Assembly (NCBI GenBank): GCA_002127285.1
Contig: NFUW01000001.1
Span: 1,252,057 to 1,316,056, forward strand
Length of the DNA: 64,000 nt
Reading direction: 5' to 3'
From: Chitinophagaceae bacterium IBVUCB1
GTDB lineage: Bacteria; Bacteroidota; Bacteroidia; Chitinophagales; Chitinophagaceae
A model generated the notes under the pieces. It was not told the origin of the DNA. It made no database searches and worked only from the letters and a program-made list of their open reading frames with translations. This document shows positions 36,603 to 44,680 of this stretch, piece after piece. The translations under genes were made by a program, and so were the position numbers. Within the stretch, counting starts at the first letter, position 1; each line of letters starts with the position of its first letter.

Positions 36603-37130
36603 ATGCCCCCTTTTGAATATAGCATATCGCATACTTGTAGTGTCTGTGGGAACACCGATTATTTTGAAGTATCTAAAAGAGAAGCAGCATTTAATTTAAT
36701 CCCCTATAATGGGAAAGATCAAATTCCATGTTCTAATTGCGGTTCAAAAGAATTTAAATCTTGGGGTGGCAGCACACCAGAGTTAAGTAAAGATTTATTC
36801 TATGAATGGGCATCTAATGAAAATTTGAGTTTTTTAAGTCAGGATGAAGATATATTTATTGCCGATGAAAAGTATTACGACATTATACTGGAATTAATTG
36901 ACGATAAGAATACACTGCCAAGTAAAAAACAAGAATTATATAGTGCTCTATGTGTAATGGTTTATGATGAGAATATACGTATGGAATACGATAACGTAAC
37001 TTCATCACCATTCCAAACTAAAGTACTAATGGAATTACAAAAACGACAGTTAGAGTTGGTAAAGTGCTATGTTTACGATTATATAAAAGATGTTGTTTAC
37101 CCTTTAATAGGTTTGGATAAATTGCAATAA
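36603..37130 (+). CDS. Zinc-ribbon hypothetical protein, 175 aa
   Basis: The N-terminus has two Cys pairs (HTCSVCGNTDYF at about 9-12 and IPCSNCGSKEF at about 36-39), a likely zinc ribbon. The rest is acidic and helical with no known motif. The ATG at 36603 is chosen because the upstream in-frame start (36582) lies in the purL terminator. It is AT-rich relative to purL. No family recognised; it may bind zinc and another macromolecule. Confidence 0.7.
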   Translation: MPPFEYSISHTCSVCGNTDYFEVSKREAAFNLIPYNGKDQIPCSNCGSKEFKSWGGSTPELSKDLFYEWASNENLSFLSQDEDIFIADEKYYDIILELIDDKNTLPSKKQELYSALCVMVYDENIRMEYDNVTSSPFQTKVLMELQKRQLELVKCYVYDYIKDVVYPLIGLDKLQ

Positions 37131-37169
37131 AAATGTCGGAAGTGAAGAATTAATATTCCGCCTGTCATG

Positions 37170-37183
37170 CCGCCGAAAGGCGG
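37170..37183. repeat. Short GC-rich hairpin
   Basis: CCGCC GAAA GGCGG, a tetraloop hairpin in the convergent gap between the zinc-ribbon gene and folB. It may act as a terminator; no T-run follows. Confidence 0.45.
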
Positions 37184-37219
37184 TATCTTATTCCCTTTCA
37201 AGCGTCCTCACTCAAAACT

Positions 37220-37558
37220 CTACCCTTCCCAACACACTTGCGAATAAGCGGCAGGCGTATCTAATCGCGGGTGTAGTTTGCGGATGCACACTTTTATTTT
37301 TTCGGCATCGGCAAATGCGGATTTTATAGCTGCATGTATTTGCTGCACCAGTTCTTCCAGTGTTTCTTTATCAGGGGTAAAGGCATCGGCTACTATACGG
37401 TTGATGATGGCATAGTCTATAAACGGCCACGCACTGCCCGCCTCGGTGCGCACCCATACATCCACATCGGTTTCAAACGTATTAGGCTCCGTCTTTTCTA
37501 TGGCATACATGCCAATGGGTGCTACCACCCTGATGCCGTGCAACGATACAGTAAGCAT
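37220..37558 (-). CDS. folB: Dihydroneopterin aldolase-family protein
   Basis: FolB cleaves dihydroneopterin to hydroxymethyl-dihydropterin and glycolaldehyde in folate synthesis. The 112-residue product fits the family: VSLHGIRVVAPIGMYAIEK, the central FIDYAIINRIV (usual DY motif) and the C-terminal KVCIRKLHPRL with the conserved Lys. The usual HG of the N-terminal loop is IG, so the His is lost, while the following Glu is kept. Its -7 box lies 4 nt from the ATG. Confidence 0.8.
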   Translation of the reverse strand: MLTVSLHGIRVVAPIGMYAIEKTEPNTFETDVDVWVRTEAGSAWPFIDYAIINRIVADAFTPDKETLEELVQQIHAAIKSAFADAEKIKVCIRKLHPRLDTPAAYSQVCWEG

Positions 37559-37562
37559 GGTG

Positions 37563-37570
37563 CAAAGCTA
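37563..37570 (-). promoter_or_regulatory. -7 promoter box next to the folB start (leaderless type)
   Basis: TAGCTTTG on the minus strand ends 4 nt before the folB ATG. Confidence 0.6.
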
Positions 37571-37586
37571 CACACTGCGGCGCATA

Positions 37587-39113
37587 TTATTTAAAACGCA
37601 CATCGGCAGAGTAGGGTGCTACCGTTACCTCGTACTTGCGTGGCGTTATCCGCCCGAATGGGGGCGCGGCGTTGAAGATGGTATAATATCCGTTTTTGCC
37701 TGCACAACTGCTAACGTGGTGTGGTGGCGGGCCATTGCTGCCATTATTGATGCTGGCTACATACAGCACATTGTTGCGGTCATCTACCGTAATGCCGTGA
37801 GGCTGGTTAAACTCACCCGTATTGGCATCTATGGTATAGGTTGTCGCGTTCAGGTCTTGATAATTGAAGATGAAAACCGAACCCGTATAGCGGCTTGCAC
37901 CCAAACTATCGGTACAGGTAATGTAGGCGTATGGTTGTTTTTTAGACAGGGCTATCTCTTGCGGCTGTATGCCCACATTGCTAAATGTTTTCAGTACCGC
38001 GTTGGTGCGTGCATCCAGCACTTTCACCTCATTAGTACCTTGGCAGGTTACTATCAGCTTGCTGCCATCGGGTGTCAGCATCACCTCGTGCGGGTCTGGC
38101 TGGTTGGGTTGCTTGCCTGTTAACGCTACGGCAGGCTGCCCATTCAGGCTAAGTTTTTGTATCAGGTTGAAGTCGGTAATGCTGGTAGGCATTTTATATA
38201 TCGTATTGCCAAATTGGGCAGATACATACAGCGTATCAAAGCTCTGCGTAGCAGCCACCCCATGCGGAAAGTTCATTTTATCAAAATACTTTTCCAGCGA
38301 AAAAGCAGACGCATTATACTTCACTACACCGCCCCCTATGTTGTAGTCGCACACCAACACGCTTTTATTGTCGGGGGTTACATAGAGTATGTTCCAAGAT
38401 GGGGCAGATGTGTTAGAACTTAATAACACTTCCTTATCCATCGCATCGGTACTGGTATTGATGCGTTGCAGGTATCGCCCTGCCGTAAAGCATACATAGG
38501 CATTTTGCCCGTCGGGCGAAACACGAACTGCGTGCGGCGATTCTATCTTCGCGCCATCTTTACCCACTTTAATATATCGCATCACTACTTTTCGCTCCCC
38601 GTCTATCACGGCTACCAAATCGCAGCCCTGTTGTGTCAGGTATATCTTTTGTCTTGTGGCGGCATTATCGGCAAAGGGTATTTTACCATTGCGGTCGGGC
38701 GCGCCTGCGGCTATCCAGTTGCGGATGGTGTTATACTCATCTTTGCTTAGCGCGCTGCCTGCATCTTTGGGTGGCATCCTGTCAGATTCCGGTGGCACAG
38801 CACCATTGGCAGTATCTGTATTGATGTAATAAAGTATGGGGCTGTTTTCTGCGCTGTAAGGTACTATGGCAGCACCATGATTGCCGCCGTTAAACATCTC
38901 GTCCCATGTGTCCATACGCAGGTTGCCCGCAGCGGTATAGCTGGCAGCATTGTGGCAGCCCGATGTAGCACATTTATTGCTGATGATTTTGCCCACGTCA
39001 TCGGGCAAACCACCATAGTCGTTTACGGGAGCAATGTAGGGCTTGTGCTTGCAGGCATAGAATGCAGCCGCAAGGCTCAGCAAAATGATAACAGCAGATA
39101 TGCGCTTTGTCAT
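37587..39113 (-). CDS. Cytochrome-domain/beta-propeller lipoprotein
   Basis: The 508-residue product has a lipoprotein signal (LSLAAAFYAC, Cys at about 21). The next 130 residues resemble the c-type cytochrome domain of surface lipoproteins, with a heme-like motif CATSGCH, in which four residues separate the cysteines instead of two, and a distal Met in RMPPKDAG. The remaining 350 residues are a YVTN/NHL-like propeller (VRVSPDGQNAYVCFTAGRY, VMLTPDGSKLIVTCQGTNE, ITVDDRNNVLYVASINNG). An outer-membrane-linked electron-transfer or binding role is inferred. It stands alone on the strand. Confidence 0.85.
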   Translation of the reverse strand: MTKRISAVIILLSLAAAFYACKHKPYIAPVNDYGGLPDDVGKIISNKCATSGCHNAASYTAAGNLRMDTWDEMFNGGNHGAAIVPYSAENSPILYYINTDTANGAVPPESDRMPPKDAGSALSKDEYNTIRNWIAAGAPDRNGKIPFADNAATRQKIYLTQQGCDLVAVIDGERKVVMRYIKVGKDGAKIESPHAVRVSPDGQNAYVCFTAGRYLQRINTSTDAMDKEVLLSSNTSAPSWNILYVTPDNKSVLVCDYNIGGGVVKYNASAFSLEKYFDKMNFPHGVAATQSFDTLYVSAQFGNTIYKMPTSITDFNLIQKLSLNGQPAVALTGKQPNQPDPHEVMLTPDGSKLIVTCQGTNEVKVLDARTNAVLKTFSNVGIQPQEIALSKKQPYAYITCTDSLGASRYTGSVFIFNYQDLNATTYTIDANTGEFNQPHGITVDDRNNVLYVASINNGSNGPPPHHVSSCAGKNGYYTIFNAAPPFGRITPRKYEVTVAPYSADVRFK

Positions 39114-39276
39114 AACGTATTGCAGGGTTGTTACTTAAAGATAAGACAATAGCCTGATAGATGATAATATACTAACAACGGTCAATAACCCATAGTTAAT
39201 AGTTGCGGATTAAAATACCATTAGAAATTGCTGCAAGCTCTGCAAGCAGAGTATTATCTTGCACAGGTTTTTATTA

Positions 39277-40674
39277 ATGGCTCCCCGCTTTATATTATTT
39301 AGCTTATTGTTCATGGCTTGCCTGTATGTGCAGGCTCAGCCCGATACGGCAAGTTTTGTACGCATCGAAAAGCTAGTTATCCGCAAAATCAACATAGAGG
39401 GTAACAGGCGTACACGCGCCAGCATAATACTGCGGGAGATGAGTGTGGCAGAAGGCGACACATTATCAAAAGGCAAGCTGCCCGAGTTGTTAGAAATAAA
39501 CAGACAAAGGATTTTCAACCTGCCGCTTTTTACCGAAGTAATCGTTTCTGCTGTTACGGTAAATGACAGCATGATTGATTGGTTGGTAAAAGTGCGCGAG
39601 CAGTGGTACATATTACCCGAGGTAACCATCAAACTGGCCGACCGCAACATCAATACATGGATAAAGGAGCAGGGTGGCGATATACGCCGTGCCAATTTGG
39701 GTGTAGCATTTAAGCACCGCAATTTCAGGGGCAATTTAGAAGAATTAAGTGCTACCGTACAGATTGGCTATACGCAAAAATTCGGTATCGAGTACTTCAG
39801 GCCATATATTGATAAAAGACAACAACATGGTTTAGGCGCATCGTTTTTCTTTTCTCAAAACGAGGAAACCTTTTTTAATACCAACCGTAATAAATGGCAG
39901 TTTGTAAAAAAGCCCGGCCTGTATATTATCCGGCATTTTGAAGCAGCAGCATTGTATGTGCATCGTCCGGGTTATGCCAACAAACACGCCATAGAGATAC
40001 GTTACCGAAGTTTTAGAGCCAATGATACAATCGTCAGGTTAAATAGAGACTATTATAAAGATGGCAGTACAAGTTTGCAACTGATGGAGTTTACCTATCG
40101 GTACGACCTGAATAAAGTTGACAACTGGAACTATCCGCTTAACGGGCTGAAAGTAGTGGGTACGGCATGTATAAGAGCCGGAATACAAGGTTTTGGTTTT
40201 CAAAGTTACATCGGTGCAGAGGTTGGCTACTTCAAGCGGTTAGGCCGCAAATGGTTATGGTCAGAAATACTGCGTGGCAGGCTTACGATGCCAGACGATA
40301 TGCCCTATGTATTCCGCTACGCGATGGGCAATGGCAGCGAGTATGTTCGTGGGTACGAGTATTATGTGATAGATGGCACGCAATATGGCTTGCTGCGTAC
40401 CAACCTGAAATATGAGCTGCTGAATACTGCCATCCGCAATTTCCCCATCAGGTATTTGGCAGTCATACCCATCCGCATCTACCCCAAAATATTTGCCGAT
40501 GTAGGTTATGCAGCCAACCCGCAGGCAGGTACCAGCTTCCTCAACAATAGGGGGTTGGCGGGTTATGGCTTCGGGGTAGATATTGTTTCTGCCTACGACT
40601 TCAAGCTGCGGTTGGAATATACATTCAACCACTTGGGGCAAAAAGGTTTATTTTTGCATACAAACAGCGAATAA
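39277..40674 (+). CDS. BamA/TamA-family outer-membrane protein
   Basis: The 465-residue protein has a signal peptide (to about residue 23, VQAQ) and one POTRA-like domain (about 32-115, INIEGNRRTRASIILREMS, LFTEVIVSAVTVND). It then has a 16-strand-type barrel with GYEYYVIDGTQYGLL and RLRLEYTFNHLGQKG at the C-terminal end, the place of the family beta-signal. It is much shorter than BamA (normally five POTRA domains), so it is a single-POTRA relative of Omp85 proteins. A role in protein or lipid insertion is plausible. The ATG at 39277 is preferred to a TTG at 39259. Confidence 0.87.
   Translation: MAPRFILFSLLFMACLYVQAQPDTASFVRIEKLVIRKINIEGNRRTRASIILREMSVAEGDTLSKGKLPELLEINRQRIFNLPLFTEVIVSAVTVNDSMIDWLVKVREQWYILPEVTIKLADRNINTWIKEQGGDIRRANLGVAFKHRNFRGNLEELSATVQIGYTQKFGIEYFRPYIDKRQQHGLGASFFFSQNEETFFNTNRNKWQFVKKPGLYIIRHFEAAALYVHRPGYANKHAIEIRYRSFRANDTIVRLNRDYYKDGSTSLQLMEFTYRYDLNKVDNWNYPLNGLKVVGTACIRAGIQGFGFQSYIGAEVGYFKRLGRKWLWSEILRGRLTMPDDMPYVFRYAMGNGSEYVRGYEYYVIDGTQYGLLRTNLKYELLNTAIRNFPIRYLAVIPIRIYPKIFADVGYAANPQAGTSFLNNRGLAGYGFGVDIVSAYDFKLRLEYTFNHLGQKGLFLHTNSE
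40649..40656 (+). promoter_or_regulatory. -7 promoter box for nadK, inside the upstream gene
   Basis: TATTTTTG lies within the last codons of the BamA-like gene and 25 nt before the nadK ATG. Confidence 0.5.
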
Positions 40675-40681
40675 TTACAAT

Positions 40682-41560
40682 ATGTTGGTAGCACTCTATA
40701 ACAGGACATTTGAAGAACAGGACATCCCGACGCTTCAACGTATTGTAGCCATGCTCGAAAGCCATAATATTCAACTGGTTTTCTACAAAGAATTTCACGA
40801 GCGCATCAGCCCCCACCTCAACCTGAAAAACCCGCCACGCTTATTTGCAGGCAAGGCAGATTTGCCCCCTAATACCGATATGCTCTTCAGCCTCGGCGGC
40901 GATGGTACCCTGCTCGATACCATATCTTTTGTAGGTGGCGGCAGCATACCGCTTATCGGCATCAATCTGGGCAGGCTGGGCTTTCTGGCTGCCATACCAG
41001 AGGAAGAAGTTGAAGCAGCCATCCAATCGCTGGTGCGCGGCTCTTATACGCTGGAAAAAAGAACGCTCATTCACCTCGATAGCAGCATACCCCTCTTTGA
41101 CGGCGCACCCTACGCGCTCAATGAGTTTACTATTCACCGCAAAGACTCATCGTCCATGATTAAAATACACACCTACCTGAACGGTGAGTTTATGAATACC
41201 TACTGGGCAGATGGCTTGGTGGTGGCTACGCCTACAGGCTCTACGGGTTATTCGCTTAGTTGTGGCGGTCCGGTGGTCTTTCCGCAAACATCCAGCTTCA
41301 TCATCACGGCCGTTGCGCCACACAACCTCAATACCCGCCCCGTAGTAGTACCCGATGATAATGTCATATCTTTTGAGGTAGAAGGACGCACGGAGCAGTT
41401 TCTCTGTACCCTCGATTCAAGAACCGAAATCATTACCAGCGGTGTGCAGTTGGCGGTCAAAAAAGAAAGTTTTACCATATCACTCGTTCGCCCCGACGAG
41501 CACAATTTCCTCAATACCATCCGTCAAAAACTATACTGGGGGGTTGACAAACGTAATTGA
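40682..41560 (+). CDS. nadK: NAD kinase
   Basis: NadK phosphorylates NAD to NADP. The 292-residue enzyme shows MLFSLGGDGTLLDTISFV (GGDGT motif), the NLGRLGFLAAIP loop, an NEFTIHR segment, and the ATPTGSTGYSLSCGGPVV motif with the family NE/D motif close by. The ATG at 40682 fits the -7 box inside the end of the preceding gene and the normal protein length; the frame itself is open to 40583. Eight bases separate it from the BamA-like stop. Confidence 0.95.
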   Translation: MLVALYNRTFEEQDIPTLQRIVAMLESHNIQLVFYKEFHERISPHLNLKNPPRLFAGKADLPPNTDMLFSLGGDGTLLDTISFVGGGSIPLIGINLGRLGFLAAIPEEEVEAAIQSLVRGSYTLEKRTLIHLDSSIPLFDGAPYALNEFTIHRKDSSSMIKIHTYLNGEFMNTYWADGLVVATPTGSTGYSLSCGGPVVFPQTSSFIITAVAPHNLNTRPVVVPDDNVISFEVEGRTEQFLCTLDSRTEIITSGVQLAVKKESFTISLVRPDEHNFLNTIRQKLYWGVDKRN

Positions 41561-41587
41561 CATCAAAACAATAAACCGTTACATTTG
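41557..41587 (+). promoter_or_regulatory. Promoter: -33 TTG and -7 TACATTTG
   Basis: TTG at 41557-41559 overlaps the nadK stop, and TACATTTG at 41580-41587 follows after 20 nt. The spacing equals that of the promoter at 12330. The ATG is 19 nt downstream. Confidence 0.6.
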
Positions 41588-41606
41588 TAGTTATACCATC
41601 AGCTAT

Positions 41607-42473
41607 ATGCAAAAAGCAACCGCCATCATATTACTCCTCTTATTGCTGCTTACGGGTAGCAAGGCGCAGGCTCAGAGTTTCTTTACAGGGCAGGAGTATG
41701 GCTTTGCGGTAGGCGGCTCTCAATACTTTGGCGATCTGAACGACAATTACGGTTTTGCCTATGTGCGCCCCGCAGGCGGTGTTTTTGCCCGCATACACCT
41801 GAGCCCCTATGTGGCTACCCGCTTTTCTGCCAACTACACCAAAGTAGGCTACGACGATGCTTTTTCATCAAACTCATATAACAAAAAGCGCAACCTCAAC
41901 TTCCGTAGCGATATTGTAGAAGTGGCTTTCCAAACTGAGTTCAACTTCATGCGTTTCAGTACGGGCGAATTGCATAGCCGCTTTACGCCTTATATTACTT
42001 TGGGTGTAGGGGCATTTTACTACAACCCCTATACATCTTACAACGGTGTGCGCTACAACCTGCGGCAGGTAGGCACCGAAGGCCAATTTGTAGGCTACGA
42101 GGGCAGGATATACAGCAACTTCAATATCTGCTTCCCGATGGGGCTGGGCGTGAAATATTGGGTAGCTCCGGGTGTTAACATCGGGTGCGAAGTGGTACAC
42201 CGCCTTACGCTTACCGATTATCTGGATGATGTTAGCACTACTTACGTGGACCGTAAACTATTTGAAGCAGGCGACCCCGGCAACCCGCCGGTAGCCTACT
42301 ACCTGCAAGACCGCTCTATAGAAAAAGGTGGCGACCCGTTAGGGCGCGATGGCAAACAGCGCGGCAACAGCGCCACTAAAGACCAATACATGATGCTCCT
42401 CTTCAACCTTTCTTTCCAGTTCAAAACATACAAATGCCCTGCGTATCTGAAAGAGGGGTACTTTATGTATTAA
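41607..42473 (+). CDS. DUF6089-type outer-membrane protein
   Basis: The 288-residue product has a signal peptide (MQKATAIILLLLLLLTGSKA) followed by a beta-barrel in the style of DUF6089/PorT-like proteins, with EYGFAVGGSQYFGDLNDNY at the N-terminus, GVGAFYYNPYTSY and GLGVKYWVAPGVNIGCEV, ending LFNLSFQFKTYKCP. The frame is open further upstream, but the -7 box and the signal peptide fix the start at 41607. Relatives are associated with the gliding/secretion machinery or the envelope, but no specific role is clear. Confidence 0.82.
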   Translation: MQKATAIILLLLLLLTGSKAQAQSFFTGQEYGFAVGGSQYFGDLNDNYGFAYVRPAGGVFARIHLSPYVATRFSANYTKVGYDDAFSSNSYNKKRNLNFRSDIVEVAFQTEFNFMRFSTGELHSRFTPYITLGVGAFYYNPYTSYNGVRYNLRQVGTEGQFVGYEGRIYSNFNICFPMGLGVKYWVAPGVNIGCEVVHRLTLTDYLDDVSTTYVDRKLFEAGDPGNPPVAYYLQDRSIEKGGDPLGRDGKQRGNSATKDQYMMLLFNLSFQFKTYKCPAYLKEGYFMY

Positions 42474-42485
42474 TACCGAACACTT

Positions 42486-42708
42486 ATGAATATTTTTGAA
42501 AAACTATCCAACCCAGTTTACTTTTCTAAATTCGGCAATCGATTAACGGTTGTCATAGAGTATATTATCACTTTTGCTTTGGGGCTATCTTATTGATGTT
42601 TCAATCAGCAACAATAAGTCTTCATTAGTAGTACTCTGGGCATTCTATATTATGCTTAGCGTGTATAATTTGTTCAGAGCTATCATTAAATTGAGGCAGA
42701 TGAAATAA
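42486..42708 (+). pseudogene. Small two-helix membrane protein gene with a G-run frameshift
   Basis: The first frame reads MNIFEKLSNPVYFSKFGNRL and a helix, then stops at 42594. If one G of GGGG (42581-42584) is removed, the frame continues as ALGYLIDVSISNNKSSLVVL to a second helix (WAFYIMLSVYNLFRAII) and stops at 42708. The joined product is about 73 residues, ending KLRQMK. This is the signature of a one-base insertion, a read error, or a decayed gene. It lies between the DUF6089 gene and the convergent lipoprotein gene, which ends 2 bp away. No family recognised. Confidence 0.65.
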
Positions 42709-42709
42709 T

Positions 42710-43177
42710 CTACTGAAACACATTCAGCTTTTTCTTGCCCTCGTATTGGATGGGTATGTTTACCATAATGCCCTTGCCTGCTTTTACATTGCCCGTCAGC
42801 CTGATGCTGACTTCTTCATTAGCTAATAAAGACATGGCATTGGGTAGTATATTCTTCAAGTCTGCCACTAATGTTACAGGTAGTAAAAACGTACTGGATG
42901 CAGGCACCTGAAACTTTTCAGTAAGCATGGCATGGCCAGCCAGTTTGTTGTTGATGTACAAATCCACATTGGCATCTTTAAGCATCATGCCATATTTGTT
43001 GGGGTTGTAAAACTGTACGTCCATACCTACTTCGGGGCGCAGGCTTATCTTGTTTACCCTGAAGTTTTTTACATCCTGATACACCAAATCTTTAGGGCTG
43101 GCACATGCTGCCAGCAAGATGATACAGAATACAGTAATGCAGCTTAGAGAGATGGTATATAGGGTTCTCAAATTCAC
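42710..43177 (-). CDS. LEA type 2/WHy-domain lipoprotein
   Basis: The 155-residue product has a signal peptide with a lipobox (ILLAAC, Cys at about 25) and a beta-sandwich WHy/LEA-2 domain (VQFYNPNKYGMMLKDANVDL, VPASSTFLLPVTLVADL), ending with IPIQYEGKKKLNV. The initiator is GTG at 43177; no ATG is in frame nearby. It lies 8 nt behind the transketolase subunit gene and is probably co-transcribed. The domain is linked to desiccation and stress in other organisms; here the function is unknown. Confidence 0.82.
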   Translation of the reverse strand: MNLRTLYTISLSCITVFCIILLAACASPKDLVYQDVKNFRVNKISLRPEVGMDVQFYNPNKYGMMLKDANVDLYINNKLAGHAMLTEKFQVPASSTFLLPVTLVADLKNILPNAMSLLANEEVSIRLTGNVKAGKGIMVNIPIQYEGKKKLNVFQ

Positions 43178-43185
43178 TACAGTCT

Positions 43186-44142
43186 TTATTTGCGCTTCAT
43201 TACTTTTTCTACCGCTGCTACAATGTTGCCTTTGCCAAGCCCGTATTTTTCAAGCAGGTCGGTAGGTGTACCACTTTCGCCGAAAGTATCATTTACTGCA
43301 ACATACTCTTGCGGAGCAGGATAGTTGCGTGCCAATATTTGTGCTACGCTATCGCCCAGCCCGCCATTGGCCTGGTGTTCTTCGGCAGTTACCACGCAGC
43401 CTGTTTTCTTTACAGATTGCAATATAGCAGCTTCGTCCAGCGGCTTGATGGTGTGCATATTGATAAGCTCTACAGATATGCCCTTAGCTGCCAGTTCTTT
43501 GGCGGCTTCTACAGCCGTCCATACAAGGTGGCCACATGCTATGATGGTAACGTCTGTACCCTCTGCCAATATTTGTGCTTTGCCAATTACAAACTCCTGT
43601 TCAGGTGTAGTAAAGTTGGCCCACTTGGGACGACCGAAACGCAGGTAAACAGGACCGTTGTATTCTGCAACAGCAATTGTTGCCGCTTTGGTCTGGTTAA
43701 AGTCGCAAGGAACAATCACCGTCATCCCCGGCAACATTTTCATCATACCTATATCTTCCAATACCTGATGGGTAGCACCGTCTTCGCCCAGCGTCAGCCC
43801 CGCGTGCGATGCACATATTTTTACATTCTTACCGCTATAAGCTATAGACTGGCGTATCTGGTCGTACACGCGGCTGGTGCTGAAGTTGGCGAACGTAGTG
43901 GTGAAAGGTACTTTGCCACCAATCGTCATACCTGCAGCCACGCCCATCATATTAGCCTCTGCAATACCACACTGGATATACCTTTCAGGAAACTCCTTCA
44001 TAAACTGGTTCAGCTTCAGCGAGCCTGCCAGATCTGCCGTAAGGGCTACTACATTGGGGTTGCGGCGTGCGGCTTCTACTATACCCTCACCAAACCCCGA
44101 GCGGGTATCTTTTTCATTCAGTATGTTGATGTCTTGTATCAT
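43186..44142 (-). CDS. Transketolase, C-terminal subunit (split type)
   Basis: The 318-residue product corresponds to the pyrimidine-binding and C-terminal domains of transketolase: RSGFGEGIVEAARRNPNVV, ALTADLAGS, YIQCGIAEANMMGVAAGM with the catalytic Glu, and the C-terminal GLGDSVAQILARNYP. The N-terminal thiamine-diphosphate subunit normally sits beside it in split transketolases, but no such gene lies in this window. It is followed by the WHy-domain lipoprotein gene. Confidence 0.93.
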   Translation of the reverse strand: MIQDINILNEKDTRSGFGEGIVEAARRNPNVVALTADLAGSLKLNQFMKEFPERYIQCGIAEANMMGVAAGMTIGGKVPFTTTFANFSTSRVYDQIRQSIAYSGKNVKICASHAGLTLGEDGATHQVLEDIGMMKMLPGMTVIVPCDFNQTKAATIAVAEYNGPVYLRFGRPKWANFTTPEQEFVIGKAQILAEGTDVTIIACGHLVWTAVEAAKELAAKGISVELINMHTIKPLDEAAILQSVKKTGCVVTAEEHQANGGLGDSVAQILARNYPAPQEYVAVNDTFGESGTPTDLLEKYGLGKGNIVAAVEKVMKRK

Positions 44143-44162
44143 TATATCGGCTAATATGGGCG

Positions 44163-44170
44163 CAAAAATA
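44163..44170 (-). promoter_or_regulatory. -7 promoter box for the transketolase subunit
   Basis: TATTTTTG on the minus strand lies 20 nt before the ATG at 44142. Confidence 0.55.
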
Positions 44171-44177
44171 AGTTTTT

Positions 44178-44326
44178 CAGTTGGCAGTTTTTCAGTTATC
44201 AGTTTGCAATTTTCAGTTTGCTGTTAATTCAGTTCTCAATTTACGGCTTGCAGTTTTCAGTACCGTATTTTTTATATATGAATGCAAATCGATAACTACC
44301 AATTGCCAACTGAAAACTGCCAACTG
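44178..44326. repeat. Inverted repeat pair of a CAGTT-rich sequence
   Basis: A 20-bp sequence at 44178-44197 (CAGTTGGCAGTT-core) recurs as its complement at 44308-44326 with one base difference. Between them are further CAGTTT and TCAGTT units, a pattern frequent in Bacteroidota intergenic regions. The right arm abuts the SUI1-gene stop. Confidence 0.6.
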
Positions 44327-44665
44327 CTATTTGGTCTGTACATATCCCCAATCCTTTAGCCATGCCACCACTTTTTCTTTATAATCGCCCTGTATCAGTA
44401 TCAGCCCGTCTTTGGCGCTACCACCTGCACCACATTTGGTTTTCAGTTGTTTGCCCAGCATCTCTAAGTCTTCTGCCGTACCAGCAAAGCCCTCTACCAG
44501 CGTTACTATCTTGCCTGCCCGTTGTTTGCTGTCCAGTTTTACACGCAGCTTCTGTTTGTCTTTGGGCAGTGTTTCGTCTGCGGGCTCTTCGGGGTAGTCG
44601 TTATAGTAATCGTTGTTGGTGCTATATACGAGCCCGTCGGGGCGGGGTTTGTTCTTTTTGTTCAT
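44327..44665 (-). CDS. Translation initiation factor SUI1-family protein (YciH-like)
   Basis: The 112-residue product has the SUI1/eIF1 domain in its C-terminal 65 residues: LRVKLDSKQRAGKIVTLVEGF, MLGKQLKTKCGAGGSAKDG and ILIQGDYKEKVVAWLKDWGY. The N-terminal part is acidic and low in complexity. Bacterial YciH-type SUI1 proteins act as accessory fidelity factors in initiation. A near-match -7 box (TATTTTTA) lies 4-5 nt upstream of the ATG at 44665, so the mRNA may be leaderless. Confidence 0.9.
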   Translation of the reverse strand: MNKKNKPRPDGLVYSTNNDYYNDYPEEPADETLPKDKQKLRVKLDSKQRAGKIVTLVEGFAGTAEDLEMLGKQLKTKCGAGGSAKDGLILIQGDYKEKVVAWLKDWGYVQTK

Positions 44666-44680
44666 GGTGTAAAAATACAC

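Noticed and set aside
43309-44154. A 281-codon frame antisense to the transketolase gene
   Set aside because: Cys/Tyr/Phe-rich nonsense typical of an antisense frame.
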